Counted from the first letter of the stretch, positions 35,211 through 44,671 are shown. The stretch: DNA of 64,000 nt from Candidatus Magnetominusculus xianensis (GCA_001541255.1 LNQR01000032.1:1-64000), one strand, 5' to 3'. Numbers and translations: made by a program. Notes: a model not told the origin generated them from the letters alone.

Positions 35211-38200
35211 ATGCGGACACACTTCACTGTCAGACAACTTGTGCTGCTGGTCTTGCTGCTGCCAACTCTGGCCTCTGCTGGCGGCCCGTGGTTCTTCCCG
35301 CCCAATAACGACAAACAGTGGGTTGAAACATATGGTGAGATATCCACTTCCCTTGTTTTTGGCGACATAAGCGGTGACGGCAAAAACAAAATCATCTTCG
35401 GCACTAAAAATGGCTACATAGTTTCCATTAACTCAAACGGCAAAAAACCCCATGCAATCAAAATCGGCGATTCCATTAAGGCAGACCCCATTCTTCTTGA
35501 CCTTAAGAAATCAGGCATCACCGACATTCTGGCCTTCGCAAAGCTGGCAGACTATGACAAACCGGCAGATAAAAGCGTTTTTGCGGTCATAGATGGCCGT
35601 ACATTTACAAAGCGGACAGAGGTGAACATCCCCGGCAGCATTACTTCCAGACCGGTCATCGCAGATTTCGACAACGACGGCAATGTCGATGTACTTATCG
35701 CAGCAAGGGGCATTTTTCTAATCGACGGCGAGGGATTAACCCAAAAAGCGCCATTAGACGTCTATCAGTTTGATGTAAACGGTACAACATTTTCATCTCC
35801 CGTTGCCGGAGATTTAAATGACGACGGTATAAGCGACTTCATCATCCCCTTTACCTATAAAGACAAGTACTACCTACAGGTGTTTCTCTCAGAGTCAAAC
35901 GATTTTGTTTTCAATCAGCTAACCCTTCCCATCGTAAACGAACTACGCGTCGCACCGACGCTGATAAAGGGCAGTCAATCAAAAGACGCCATCACGTGGC
36001 AGCTTATCTGCCCATCGCACAACAAGACCGTTGATTTCTATACGCTTACCGTACACGCAGACAAGACGCTAACAATAAAGCCTGATATTATCTACAAGGG
36101 CCTTCAATTCAGCTTTTTGAACCAACTGTCGGCATTTTGTGCTGGCGGCTCAGATTGTTTTTTATATCTTAACATCATAGAGACCAACTCGATTTGGAAA
36201 ATCAGCACCGTTGACTTTACTAAATTCCCTGTGGCAGACGGGATTAAATCCTACGACAACATACCGTTTTACCTCAGAAAATCAGACAATGCCACATATG
36301 TCCCCATGATTTTATCCCAGGACAATAATACGCTTTATGGGGTTGAAGACGGCAAAGCAAATGCGCTTGCTGAGTTCAACGCCCCCATACCACAGTTGGA
36401 TAGGCTGTTTTTATTCCCAACCGCCGATGGGCAATTCGCACTGACCGGCATAACTGATGAAAAACAGATATACTTTGCACCTGCACCGGCAATCAACCTG
36501 CCCCTGCGTAGTCCAAACGTGCCGGACTACTTCAATCAGGGAATCATGCCTCCGCCGGAGATGGACTCACTGCTTACAGAACTAAAAAACTCCCTATTGT
36601 CGCACAATGACGAAAGGACATTTGTCCTCATGTCCATTGCCGGAGAACTTTACCCAGGTGATCAATATTTCCGGCAGGCAATTAAGCAGTTTAAGCAGAA
36701 CATCAAACAGGAGGCAGCACTCTTGTCCAGCTTCACAGGGGTTAAAAACGACATAATGGAGATGGTATCAAAATATGATTATCCGGCGCTGCTTCAATTT
36801 ATACTGTACAGAGATGTAGAGAAAAAATTAGAACATGTACTAAAACAAGACCCTGAGTTTTTAGAGGAGCCTGGGGTGGCGGACTTTTACAAGAAGGTTC
36901 AACTGGTACGCTCTGTGATACAGGCCTTCATCCCTCTGGCTACGGGGATTTTCATTTTAACTGTCCTGATATTGGTCGTGTTTAACTACCCGCTGTTTAT
37001 AAAACTATTCTACACGGTGTTTTTCTGGTGGAGGGAAAACAGCAAGTGGAAAAAAGTAATCGCCGCCCACCCTGGCGCCGGTGAGATTCCTGCATATCTG
37101 AACGACGCAGGACTTCTGTCAAAGCCCCCAACACAGGCATGGGATTTCAGCCTCAAAGTCCTGCTTGCAAAGCTGATTAAACGCGATACGACGATGGAAT
37201 GGCTTGGGATACTGCGCCTGTACGAAAATAACGTAATAAACGGCGTTAAACTGAGCAATTCAGAGAAGCGGAGATTCTACAGATATATCCTCAGTCTCTA
37301 CAAACGGTTGTTTTACATGAGGCTTGCCAGTGCCGGTCTGATAGAATGGCTTATTTTCCAAATTAAACATGTACTGCAAAGGGACAACTATGATATTAAA
37401 ACAAACGACCATGCGCTTTGCTCACTGAAAATTGAGCTTGCAAGGGCTTTTCTCAATATAGACGAGTTTAAACCGGCCTTTAACTATTTGCATAAGTTTA
37501 TTTTAACGGAATATGAGACCCGCCCTGAAGGCGGCACCACAGAAGAGATGGATTTTTTGGACAGACTGCCTGAACATAAAATAGAAAGCTATTTTTTGAA
37601 TTTCAACAAACATTTTCTAAGCAGAGTGCCAACACTAAAAGACCAAATCGTTATATTAACCGCGTACAGACGAAAGCAGCTTCAATCCGGTGTTGACCAG
37701 TTAATTAACCAGCGGCTCAAGGGCTGTCTGGCAGCAAGGGGATTCCCAATGGTAGTGGTTGGCGATTACGTGCCAATGGGATTATACAGAGACCACGGCA
37801 TGTTTGTCACACTAGGCGCATACAACCAGGAAAGGAAAATGGACGTACTCCTGAGGTGTATCCCCAAAAGGCACAAGCATATCAACATTGCCGACTACCA
37901 AGCCCTTAACAACCTGCCAGATGGTTTTACAAGGATATATAATGTCCACAGGAGCCATAAATGGTTAGTACAAGTGGAACCTCTCATAAGGGCATCTTCG
38001 TTAAAGACACTTGGTGTGACCGGCATGACACCGAACAAGGTAAAAGTTATCCTCTCAGCCGTTGTCGAACTCCTCAGTGCTGCACAGCCGCTGCGCTTCA
38101 TCCCAAATCTGCACCCATCGCATGTATTTTGGGACGATGGGAAGGTCCTGCTTGCTGGCAATGGCTTATCGAAACTCTCTATTGACAGGCAGATAATCCT

Positions 38201-38525
38201 TCACAGCCGGAGGTACAAGGCGGTATTCAGGGGTGACTGGTTTGTCACCCCTGAGTTCCTTGCAGAGCCATCACCGGAAAAGATATTAGAAAGCGAGGAG
38301 CTAAAAGAAAAGACCATAGTCTACTGCTTAGGTCTTCTGACATATTGGATGCTTGAGGGCAGATTTCCATTGAACACCCCCCCGGGCTCTGGCACACCAG
38401 TAGTACTCACAAAGTTCAGCGATGCTGGCAAGCTCGTAAGCGCTGCCCTTGCCCCGGCTCAAAACAGGATACGCTTGTACGAGTTCAAAGACATTATGCG
38501 TGATATTCGCTGGGGGTGGGACTAA
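35211..38525 (+). CDS. Membrane protein: FG-GAP propeller fused to a degenerate protein kinase domain
   Basis: Residues 1-24 are a signal peptide. Residues about 40-240 carry FG-GAP/VCBS-type repeats with calcium-loop signatures (GDISGDGKNKIIFG, DFDNDGNVDVLI, DLNDDGISDFII). A membrane helix lies near 574-595. The C-terminal part from about 848 has the order of a Ser/Thr kinase. Where HRD would stand is LHPSHVFWDD, the DFG position reads AGNG, and VTPEFLAEP with YCLGLLTYWMLEGRFP matches the APE and F-helix regions. The catalytic Asp residues are missing, so it looks like a pseudokinase. It could sense an outside ligand and signal inward by binding. Confidence 0.75.
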   Translation: MRTHFTVRQLVLLVLLLPTLASAGGPWFFPPNNDKQWVETYGEISTSLVFGDISGDGKNKIIFGTKNGYIVSINSNGKKPHAIKIGDSIKADPILLDLKKSGITDILAFAKLADYDKPADKSVFAVIDGRTFTKRTEVNIPGSITSRPVIADFDNDGNVDVLIAARGIFLIDGEGLTQKAPLDVYQFDVNGTTFSSPVAGDLNDDGISDFIIPFTYKDKYYLQVFLSESNDFVFNQLTLPIVNELRVAPTLIKGSQSKDAITWQLICPSHNKTVDFYTLTVHADKTLTIKPDIIYKGLQFSFLNQLSAFCAGGSDCFLYLNIIETNSIWKISTVDFTKFPVADGIKSYDNIPFYLRKSDNATYVPMILSQDNNTLYGVEDGKANALAEFNAPIPQLDRLFLFPTADGQFALTGITDEKQIYFAPAPAINLPLRSPNVPDYFNQGIMPPPEMDSLLTELKNSLLSHNDERTFVLMSIAGELYPGDQYFRQAIKQFKQNIKQEAALLSSFTGVKNDIMEMVSKYDYPALLQFILYRDVEKKLEHVLKQDPEFLEEPGVADFYKKVQLVRSVIQAFIPLATGIFILTVLILVVFNYPLFIKLFYTVFFWWRENSKWKKVIAAHPGAGEIPAYLNDAGLLSKPPTQAWDFSLKVLLAKLIKRDTTMEWLGILRLYENNVINGVKLSNSEKRRFYRYILSLYKRLFYMRLASAGLIEWLIFQIKHVLQRDNYDIKTNDHALCSLKIELARAFLNIDEFKPAFNYLHKFILTEYETRPEGGTTEEMDFLDRLPEHKIESYFLNFNKHFLSRVPTLKDQIVILTAYRRKQLQSGVDQLINQRLKGCLAARGFPMVVVGDYVPMGLYRDHGMFVTLGAYNQERKMDVLLRCIPKRHKHINIADYQALNNLPDGFTRIYNVHRSHKWLVQVEPLIRASSLKTLGVTGMTPNKVKVILSAVVELLSAAQPLRFIPNLHPSHVFWDDGKVLLAGNGLSKLSIDRQIILHSRRYKAVFRGDWFVTPEFLAEPSPEKILESEELKEKTIVYCLGLLTYWMLEGRFPLNTPPGSGTPVVLTKFSDAGKLVSAALAPAQNRIRLYEFKDIMRDIRWGWD

Positions 38526-40539
38526 TCGCAATCTTGCTATCGAGGTGCCATAGTACAGGCAGCAAGGCCGCGCCTGCGTAATATATAAACTCTGTCGGAT
38601 AGCTGTATCTGATGTTCGGAAAGGTTGACAACCCCACTATCAGCGCCGACGCTATTGCTGAGAACGACATTGCAAACAGAATAAATGCGCCGGTGTGGGC
38701 CAAGCGGCTGCGGACTAAATAAATTGCGCTCATTACGAAAATAACAAGGTTTAATACAGGCCACAAAAGATTTCTAAATAATGCCTTATGAAGTTTAGAA
38801 AATATTTTATAGTGTATTCCCTGAATAAATGTCTGTTTATAATTAACAATACTGCCGCAATCGCTCTCCTGCACGCTGAAATATGGCAAAGGCTGTGGGT
38901 TTGAATAATCCTTGCAAAGCGTTTTTGTTGTAATATTTTGAGAGCTGCATACCGTATTTCTCTGAATATATGTATTGTTATATAACATATTTAATATGCT
39001 GTAAATCTCGTGATCATTGGATGTATTTTGGTGATATGCTAAAAACGTCATAAATGTCTTTCTAAAAAACTGATAAGGATTTCTTTTGATTACATCGAGG
39101 TATAACTCTTTATATATCTCGTGCAATTTCTGTTGGGGATAATCCCCGACTGCATTTATTATTGGACCGATAACAGCGCTGTCACCACCGGTATTCGAAT
39201 AAGCGTTACTCAGAGCTTTGTCGTACATTTCAGGATTCCATGATGTCTTTAATATTTCTTTCTCGTACGGCTTCGACCTGCCTTGAATCTTTATTATGGC
39301 ATTGTTTAATTCCCTGCTATATCTGTCATCTTGCTCCATTAGGGCGGAAATCCCTGCAATAAGTGTCAGTTCCGCATTGTTGTTTAAAGTAAATGCGTGA
39401 AACGTAAATAAGTTATAGAATGCGAGAATCAAAAGAAGCGAACTAAACGGTGCGGCAAGCGCTATCAAATTAACTCTCCTAAAACGATTGACTATTAAAT
39501 ATATAAGCGTTAGTAAAACGATTACCACAAAAAATATTCCGGCAGGGCGAATATATATAGCATATGCGGCAGCGGAGGAAAATAAAGTAAAGTATACGGT
39601 ACTTCTCAGCCTTAACGCCGCTATTAAAAATCCAAAAGCCAGCACTGAAACGCTTACGTAGACACTCTCTGACAATATCGAAATCTCTGATTCCAGATGG
39701 ACATTACTTGATATGAAGGCAGCTAACGCTATCGACACTAAAGGCGTCAATTTCCGGTATGCCTTAAATACCACATACACGAATGCTAAAGACGATATTA
39801 GCGCCAACATGCTTTGGGCTGCTACAACTGAAAACAGCTTATTGGAAAACAAGAAGACCAACTTAATAAACAATGGATAACCGGGCGGCCTCAAATACAA
39901 GGACGGGAGTACACCTTTGTCAATACTATCTACTATCACTAAATACCCAGCAGTATCAGGGTGTAGTGAAATAACGGGATAATAAAGGAAGTATGGCAGT
40001 CTTGTTATCAGAAACGACGCAATGACAACCCCGAAAGAACATGGTAGAATGAAAACATTATAGCCCCATATCCATTTGTCTGCTTTCTTCAGATAAGTTA
40101 TGACGGTTGCAGCAGCCAGTCCGAAGACGAGCCAGCGTAACAACGGGGGTATTGGAAACGGCCACTCTATCTCGTAATGCCGACCATTAGTGCGCGGGTC
40201 GGTGTTGTCAGACGTTGAAAAATGCAGACGGTCATAGCGAAACTGATACCTTCCCTTTCCAAAACACGAGATGGATGGGCCGTTTGAGTTGCCAGGCCCA
40301 AGCGGGATACCGTTTTCGTAAAGCATTGAGGCAGAGGGCGGAGAATAATCGTTTTTGTCTAAAAACGACTCGTATGTATAGTTTGCCACATGGTTAAAGT
40401 TTGTAACCGGTTTACGCTGCCACGCGGCAACGACTATCTCCTGATTATGTAATACAATGGAAACTGACAATATCCACAATATTACAGTTACGATAATAAG
40501 AACCATCGGCCTTTGAATAAAGCTATTTAGATGAAACAC
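38494..40539 (-). CDS. GT-C type membrane glycosyltransferase (PMT/ArnT-like)
   Basis: This protein of about 681 residues has a dozen hydrophobic segments. The first large loop contains an Asp-rich stretch ending YLRPPGYPLFIKLVFLF, a feature of the dolichyl-phosphate-mannose/ArnT superfamily that uses lipid-linked sugars. I start at GTG 40539, which has a GGAGGAAGA site and overlaps the radical SAM stop by 13 bases; ATG 40506 is the alternative. A longer reading to 40629 would overlap the radical SAM gene by 103 bases. Its 3' end overlaps the convergent pseudokinase gene by 32 bases. The acceptor is unknown and may be the tailed membrane protein of the same operon. Confidence 0.72.
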   Translation of the reverse strand: MFHLNSFIQRPMVLIIVTVILWILSVSIVLHNQEIVVAAWQRKPVTNFNHVANYTYESFLDKNDYSPPSASMLYENGIPLGPGNSNGPSISCFGKGRYQFRYDRLHFSTSDNTDPRTNGRHYEIEWPFPIPPLLRWLVFGLAAATVITYLKKADKWIWGYNVFILPCSFGVVIASFLITRLPYFLYYPVISLHPDTAGYLVIVDSIDKGVLPSLYLRPPGYPLFIKLVFLFSNKLFSVVAAQSMLALISSLAFVYVVFKAYRKLTPLVSIALAAFISSNVHLESEISILSESVYVSVSVLAFGFLIAALRLRSTVYFTLFSSAAAYAIYIRPAGIFFVVIVLLTLIYLIVNRFRRVNLIALAAPFSSLLLILAFYNLFTFHAFTLNNNAELTLIAGISALMEQDDRYSRELNNAIIKIQGRSKPYEKEILKTSWNPEMYDKALSNAYSNTGGDSAVIGPIINAVGDYPQQKLHEIYKELYLDVIKRNPYQFFRKTFMTFLAYHQNTSNDHEIYSILNMLYNNTYIQRNTVCSSQNITTKTLCKDYSNPQPLPYFSVQESDCGSIVNYKQTFIQGIHYKIFSKLHKALFRNLLWPVLNLVIFVMSAIYLVRSRLAHTGAFILFAMSFSAIASALIVGLSTFPNIRYSYPTEFIYYAGAALLPVLWHLDSKIAISPTPSEYHA

Positions 40540-41587
40540 TGCGGGTCTTCCTCCATGTAGTCCCCGTGTATTGCATAGGCAACTGCCCTGCAGCCACCGC
40601 ACTGCCATCTGTAGCGGCATTTTCTGCACTTGCCCTTGAGGACATCCCTGTTTCTCAGGTGATTTAATATCTCGTCATTCCAGAGTTTCCCGAAATCATC
40701 TGTCATTATATTGCCTAATCGCAGTGGCAGCCTGCGGCAGGGATACACAGAGCCATCGCTATCTACGCATATGCCGTTATATCCTATCGAACACCCGCTT
40801 AGAAGTCTGGGATTGCCCTTTGACAGGCTTCTGCTGTTTAAATACGGGCCCCACAGGGGGTCTCTCATCGGCATTTCCATGCGATGGTCTGACTTCAGTT
40901 GACGACCAACCTTAAACAGCCCTTTCAGTTGGGTTTTTGACAGTGTATCACCTCGGTAAGACGCACCGCGCCCTATGGGTACAAGCCTTGAAAAGGAAAA
41001 CCTGTCCACCGCTGCGCCCGCCAGCACCTCGTCATAAACAGGTTTCAGCAGGGTGTGGTTAACCGTTGACAGGGTCATCATTATGGTTACTGAGATACCC
41101 TCTTTCTTTAGTATCCTCGCACCTTCGATTGCCTTTTCATAGGCAAATTCCCCTCTTATGGCATTATGCGTCTGTCTGTCACCGTCCAAGGATATTTGCA
41201 CTATCTTGCAGCCGGAGTCTTTCAGCATTATGGCAGTATCCCTTGTAAGCAGTGTGCCGTTAGAGAGAATCCTTGTGGGCATGTTCTTTTTCCTTGCTTC
41301 ATCAAGCAGTATAAACAAGTCCCCGCAGATGAGCGGCTCGCCGCCCGTAAACTGTATCCTTCCCCTTAAGCCCATTCGCTTAAGGAACTCGTCATACTTT
41401 TCAACAACGCTTATCAATGCCTCACGGCCTAACGGAGGCTTATCTTCCTCGATATAACAGTGGCTGCAGCGCAGGTTACAACTGTTTGTGATGTGCCATT
41501 GAAGGTAAAAATAATCGTCAAATCCCGAGATTCTCAGTATGCCCTGCTCCCCCCTGAATCCCCCCTGAATAGCAGTGGTCTAATCAC
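40527..41587 (-). CDS. Radical SAM/SPASM enzyme, 5' end out of frame through an 11-bp duplication
   Basis: The cluster motif CNLRCSHCY lies near 41475, and FTGGEPLI follows. The C-terminus is a full SPASM domain (GCSIGYNGICV, YPCRR, CRKCRYRWQCGGC, PQC), as in peptide-modifying enzymes. The open frame runs from 41579, but it has no ATG or GTG before the motif; its first standard start, TTG 41417, would cut the motif off. A GTG at 41587, overlapping the previous stop, lies in another frame. Removing one copy of the 11-bp repeat at 41549-41570 joins that GTG to the frame and gives MIRPLLFRGEQGILRISGF. The gene is thus either broken, restored by slippage, or started at CTG. Confidence 0.75.
41549..41570 (-). 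repeat. Tandem 11-bp duplication in the radical SAM gene
   Basis: On the plus strand CCCCCCTGAAT occurs twice in direct succession (41549-41559 and 41560-41570). Each copy carries a run of six C. Eleven is not a multiple of three, so gain or loss of a copy shifts the reading frame of the gene start. This is a typical slippage site. Confidence 0.9.
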
Positions 41588-43052
41588 CGCCGCCTCCACC
41601 GCAGCCACCGCAGCCACCGCTTCCGCCGTCACTTCCACCGCTGTCACCGGATGAAACACCCGAGCTGCATCCCGAACACCCCGACGATGACTCCCCACGC
41701 TGTGCCCTGGCATATGAAACATACCCCAAGTAGTCATCAAAAACAGTACCCGCTATAATACTAAGCCCTAAAATCGCAACTCCATAACTAATAAACGGAT
41801 TTCCTTCCCGTACTACAAAGGACTGGTTTTCCACTGTCGCTTCCCATTTTTCTAACATATACCTTGCCCTGCCAGACTTAGGACGGCGTTTATACAATAT
41901 CAACCCTGTTATTATACCAATAACCGGAACAATCAAAGACAATATCAGATAGAAAGCGCTAACACCTGAGAATTTCCCTGCAGCAACCATTATTATCACG
42001 GCAAGCGCTGATGTCCAAATAATCGTTCGGGCTGCCGCCATGTCTGCTTTGGCCTCCTTCAGGCATCCCTTTCTTGACAGGGAATTAATTATCTCCTCCT
42101 CATACCCCTTTCTTAGCTCCTTGTCCCTGAATAAATCCGTCAATGTGGCTGAAGTCTTAAAAAATTCCATGAGCAGCATTTCATGCGCGTAGAGCGTGTT
42201 GTCAGGTTTTAGGGATTGCAGTGAGTTTGGCGGGGTCTTTATCAGCCGCCCCAACTGCAAGAGGTCAAATACGCCAACACATATGGAGTGTTTTAATCCT
42301 TTTTTTAAATACGCTACCTCGGCAGGCGTCAACTCCCTTGAGTCGAGCCTTGCGGAGTCTGGCAGATTTTTTATATTTATAATTATACGCAGGATTAATA
42401 ACACCGCCGCTGTCAACGCCAGAAGAAAAAAAACAGATGAATGTCCACCAAATGAAGGTACGCCTAACGAAGGTTTCACCTTCATGCTGAATACAGACTC
42501 GGCCAGCAGAGGCTGCGTGATTTGAATCGCCTGCCTGTCGTCTACCGTTATCTTATTAAATGATGCGAAATTTGTATCAACCCAGCTAGCATTAAATCCA
42601 CGAGGAAATATGAACGTATACACAGCGTTGTTCACAGGGATTTGCCACTTGCCAACCCAACTGGCATCAAACGAGTCGTAAAGCAGCCCGTTCTTTATAG
42701 CATCTTCCATGACAAAGATGATTACAATTGTCTTTGATCCAGATGTAATAGCAGGGAAACTAAAGCTTATCTTGTTCTCTTTGAGCTTCTCCACTGTATA
42801 TCTTACAGGTCTTCCAGTGTCGTCTGTCACCATGACATTTGAAATCTTCCCTGAGCCGACAAACTTAAAGCCGCTGCTAAGCGGTTGGTCAGTCTTATAG
42901 GTTATCCTTAGTTTGGCCTGTACATTGACGAATTCCCCTACTCTATTTTGAGCCGCTTCAAACACCGCCTCATAGCCGTTTAAATACAGTTCGGCAGACG
43001 CAGTTGATGCCAACAGCAGAAAAAACGCCATCAATATTAGCCTTTTCATCAA
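41580..43052 (-). CDS. Membrane protein with Gly/Ser/Cys-rich tail (DUF2207/TIGR04222-like)
   Basis: Residues 1-20 are a signal peptide (MKRLILMAFFLLLASTASAE). A periplasmic beta-rich region follows, then a membrane helix near 215 (FFLLALTAAVLLILRIII), a cytoplasmic segment with TPAEVAYLKKGLKHSI, two more helices near 345-390, a last helix near 425, and a tail from about 455. The tail is made of Gly, Ser, Asp and four Cys arranged as CSGC and CGGC, ending GGGGGD. This layout matches the TIGR04222 membrane proteins known for Gly/Cys tails. A radical SAM/SPASM gene starts inside its stop codon, so the tail is a candidate substrate for modification. Confidence 0.75.
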   Translation of the reverse strand: MMKRLILMAFFLLLASTASAELYLNGYEAVFEAAQNRVGEFVNVQAKLRITYKTDQPLSSGFKFVGSGKISNVMVTDDTGRPVRYTVEKLKENKISFSFPAITSGSKTIVIIFVMEDAIKNGLLYDSFDASWVGKWQIPVNNAVYTFIFPRGFNASWVDTNFASFNKITVDDRQAIQITQPLLAESVFSMKVKPSLGVPSFGGHSSVFFLLALTAAVLLILRIIINIKNLPDSARLDSRELTPAEVAYLKKGLKHSICVGVFDLLQLGRLIKTPPNSLQSLKPDNTLYAHEMLLMEFFKTSATLTDLFRDKELRKGYEEEIINSLSRKGCLKEAKADMAAARTIIWTSALAVIIMVAAGKFSGVSAFYLILSLIVPVIGIITGLILYKRRPKSGRARYMLEKWEATVENQSFVVREGNPFISYGVAILGLSIIAGTVFDDYLGYVSYARAQRGESSSGCSGCSSGVSSGDSGGSDGGSGGCGGCGGGGGD

Positions 43053-43109
43053 TAGTCCTCCTACACTATCAATTCTAACTTATTGCGTTTAACAATATCC
43101 AGCAATGTG

Positions 43110-43131
43110 CAGGGCAAACGCATTTCAACAT
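43110..43131 (+). repeat. Solo insertion-sequence end, copy 1
   Basis: A 22-base sequence beginning CAGGGCAAACGCA occurs identically at 43110-43131 and 43678-43699. The second copy runs into the 3' end of a transposase remnant, so both are probably ends of the same insertion-sequence type. Confidence 0.6.
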
Positions 43132-43256
43132 TCTGATTTCTCCTTGAGGGGCTGAGGCTCTTTCATGTTAATTTGGGCATCCTCCTGGGTTTGGGCAAAG
43201 TCCAATGCGTTCATTCTAAGGTTGACAAGATTATTTTAATGTGATACTGTAGGGGC

Positions 43257-43676
43257 ATGAGTGTGATAACAATACCTCGTTCTTTAAGAGAGCGCCTCGG
43301 CGACGATGCCAGTGACGACTTTGCTGCGTTAATTAATGACATAGACTTAAACGCGCGTAAAGACGCCATCGCTATAGCCGAGGAGCGCTTTGAACGCCGC
43401 CTTGTCGAAGAAGCCGGTAAGCTGCGCCTTGAACTGCGGATTGAGACAGGCAAAATCAACGAACGCATCTCAGAGGTCAACGAGCGCATTACTCTTGAGA
43501 CAGGCAAAATCAACGAACGCATCTCAGAGGTCAACGAACGAATCACAGAGGAATCAGGCAAGTTGCGAATTGAAATTGAGAAATCCAGCAAAGAGAACAT
43601 CAAATGGATGTTCCTCTTCTGGATAGGGCAGTTAGCCGCTACGTTTGCCATTATTAAATTCCTGTTAGTTAAGTAA
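43257..43676 (+). CDS. Coiled-coil protein with C-terminal membrane anchor
   Basis: The 139-residue protein has a soluble N-terminal part (PRSLRERLGDDASDDFAALI), a long heptad-like coiled coil with charged residues, and a C-terminal membrane helix (MFLFWIGQLAATFAIIKFLL). The coil contains two almost identical 18-residue units starting ETGKINERIS. Such small anchored coils (DUF1640-like) are common in Nitrospirota and deltaproteobacteria; their role is unknown. It is bracketed by two insertion-sequence ends. Confidence 0.7.
   Translation: MSVITIPRSLRERLGDDASDDFAALINDIDLNARKDAIAIAEERFERRLVEEAGKLRLELRIETGKINERISEVNERITLETGKINERISEVNERITEESGKLRIEIEKSSKENIKWMFLFWIGQLAATFAIIKFLLVK
43443..43550 (+). 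repeat. 54-bp tandem repeat within the coiled-coil gene
   Basis: Two 54-base units start at 43443 and 43497. Their first 41 bases are identical, so the duplication is recent. It lengthens the coil by 18 residues and keeps the frame. Confidence 0.85.
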
Positions 43677-43677
43677 T

Positions 43678-43699
43678 CAGGGCAAACGCATTTCAACAT
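43678..43699 (+). repeat. Insertion-sequence end, copy 2
   Basis: Identical to the copy at 43110-43131. The transposase remnant's stop codon lies inside it at 43693-43695. Confidence 0.6.
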
Positions 43700-43925
43700 A
43701 GGATGATTTTCTCCATGCAGCTATTGCTCCAACCGGCTTTCAGTCTCTTGTTTTTGACACCTATATTGGCGGGTTTCTCCTGTTTCAGAAGATTCAGCGC
43801 AATATGCCTTGCTGCAGAGAAGTTTTCAGCTCCATAACCACTACGTATACGGCTGTCATTCTCACGAAAAACTACATCTACTACCCAGTGAAGCGAGTTG
43901 TCCAGTGGCTTCTCAGTGCTCTGCT
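43693..43925 (-). pseudogene. ISAs1-family transposase remnant, C-terminal part
   Basis: The minus strand reads SLHWVVDVVFRENDSRIRSG, then AENFSAARHIALNLLKQEKP and KNKRLKAGWSN to a TGA at 43693. This is the conserved C-terminus of ISAs1-family transposases. Upstream, LRSHW is in another frame and a stop follows, so only a frameshifted end remains. It explains most of the 43677-44058 gap; nothing else is visible there except the ribosome site of the next gene. Confidence 0.75.
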
Positions 43926-44058
43926 AAATTCCTTGCTGTCTGCACTGTTTATATATATGTAACCTTTCACCATTCAAGTGCGACTTAGTGATTTAAGGGA
44001 TTAGAAAAGCCAGCGGGTCTGGATGATTCCCAAGATGATATTAAAGGAGGTAGTAACC

Positions 44059-44580
44059 ATGATGTACAGTAAAAGGATGTTGGCGGTCGTTGTATTTGCA
44101 GCCCTGTGTGCGGTGGTGTTTGCTGGAGGGTTGAGCGTTCACAAGGCGTATGGCTTTACGGCATCAGGACATGGGGGCGCTGTGCATGCGATTGAACCAC
44201 GGTTTCTGAAATTCATGCTTGGCCTGCAACTCAGCCCTTCACAAAAGCAGCAGATAGCCTCCATACTGAAGTCCTATCGTCAGACGATTGGAAGCAGCGC
44301 TTTAAGCGTTGCTGAGGCAAAGAAAAATCTGAGTGACGCTATCCACAGCACGGCATATGATGAGACCAAGGTGCGTCAGGCGGCAAAAAGCGCAGCCGCA
44401 GCCGAGGAGGAACTCGCCGTACTCAGGGCACAAGTGGTGACACAACTTCAGGGCGTCCTGAGCGTTGAACAGCTTGCTGCAGCAAATCAGTTCAGAACAG
44501 ATATGTACACGCACATTAAGAACAAAATGGAGGGCATTCACTCCATAGTTGACCTCTGGATTAGCAGCAATGGCGGCTAA
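44059..44580 (+). CDS. Spy/CpxP-like periplasmic protein
   Basis: A signal peptide (KRMLAVVVFAALCAVVFAGG) is followed by a helical domain with LGLQLSPSQKQQIASIL and a late LSVEQLAA, the LTxxQ-type repeats of the Spy/CpxP/ZraP chaperone family. The start is fixed by AAAGGAGG ten bases before ATG 44059; a longer frame from 44023 lacks a site. It should be a periplasmic chaperone or metal sensor. An ECF sigma factor gene follows after 91 bases. Confidence 0.78.
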   Translation: MMYSKRMLAVVVFAALCAVVFAGGLSVHKAYGFTASGHGGAVHAIEPRFLKFMLGLQLSPSQKQQIASILKSYRQTIGSSALSVAEAKKNLSDAIHSTAYDETKVRQAAKSAAAAEEELAVLRAQVVTQLQGVLSVEQLAAANQFRTDMYTHIKNKMEGIHSIVDLWISSNGG

Positions 44581-44671
44581 TAGTTAAACTTAAGTGAGGG
44601 GCATGGCGTAAAACCCTTGCCCCTTTTACCTTAACTTCAAGTATAATAGGATTGGGACAAGAGGACAGACA

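Noticed and set aside
40540..40629. Upstream extension of the GT-C protein to 40629
   Set aside because: It would overlap the radical SAM gene by 103 bases in coding sequence for SPASM cysteines; GTG 40539 has a good ribosome site.
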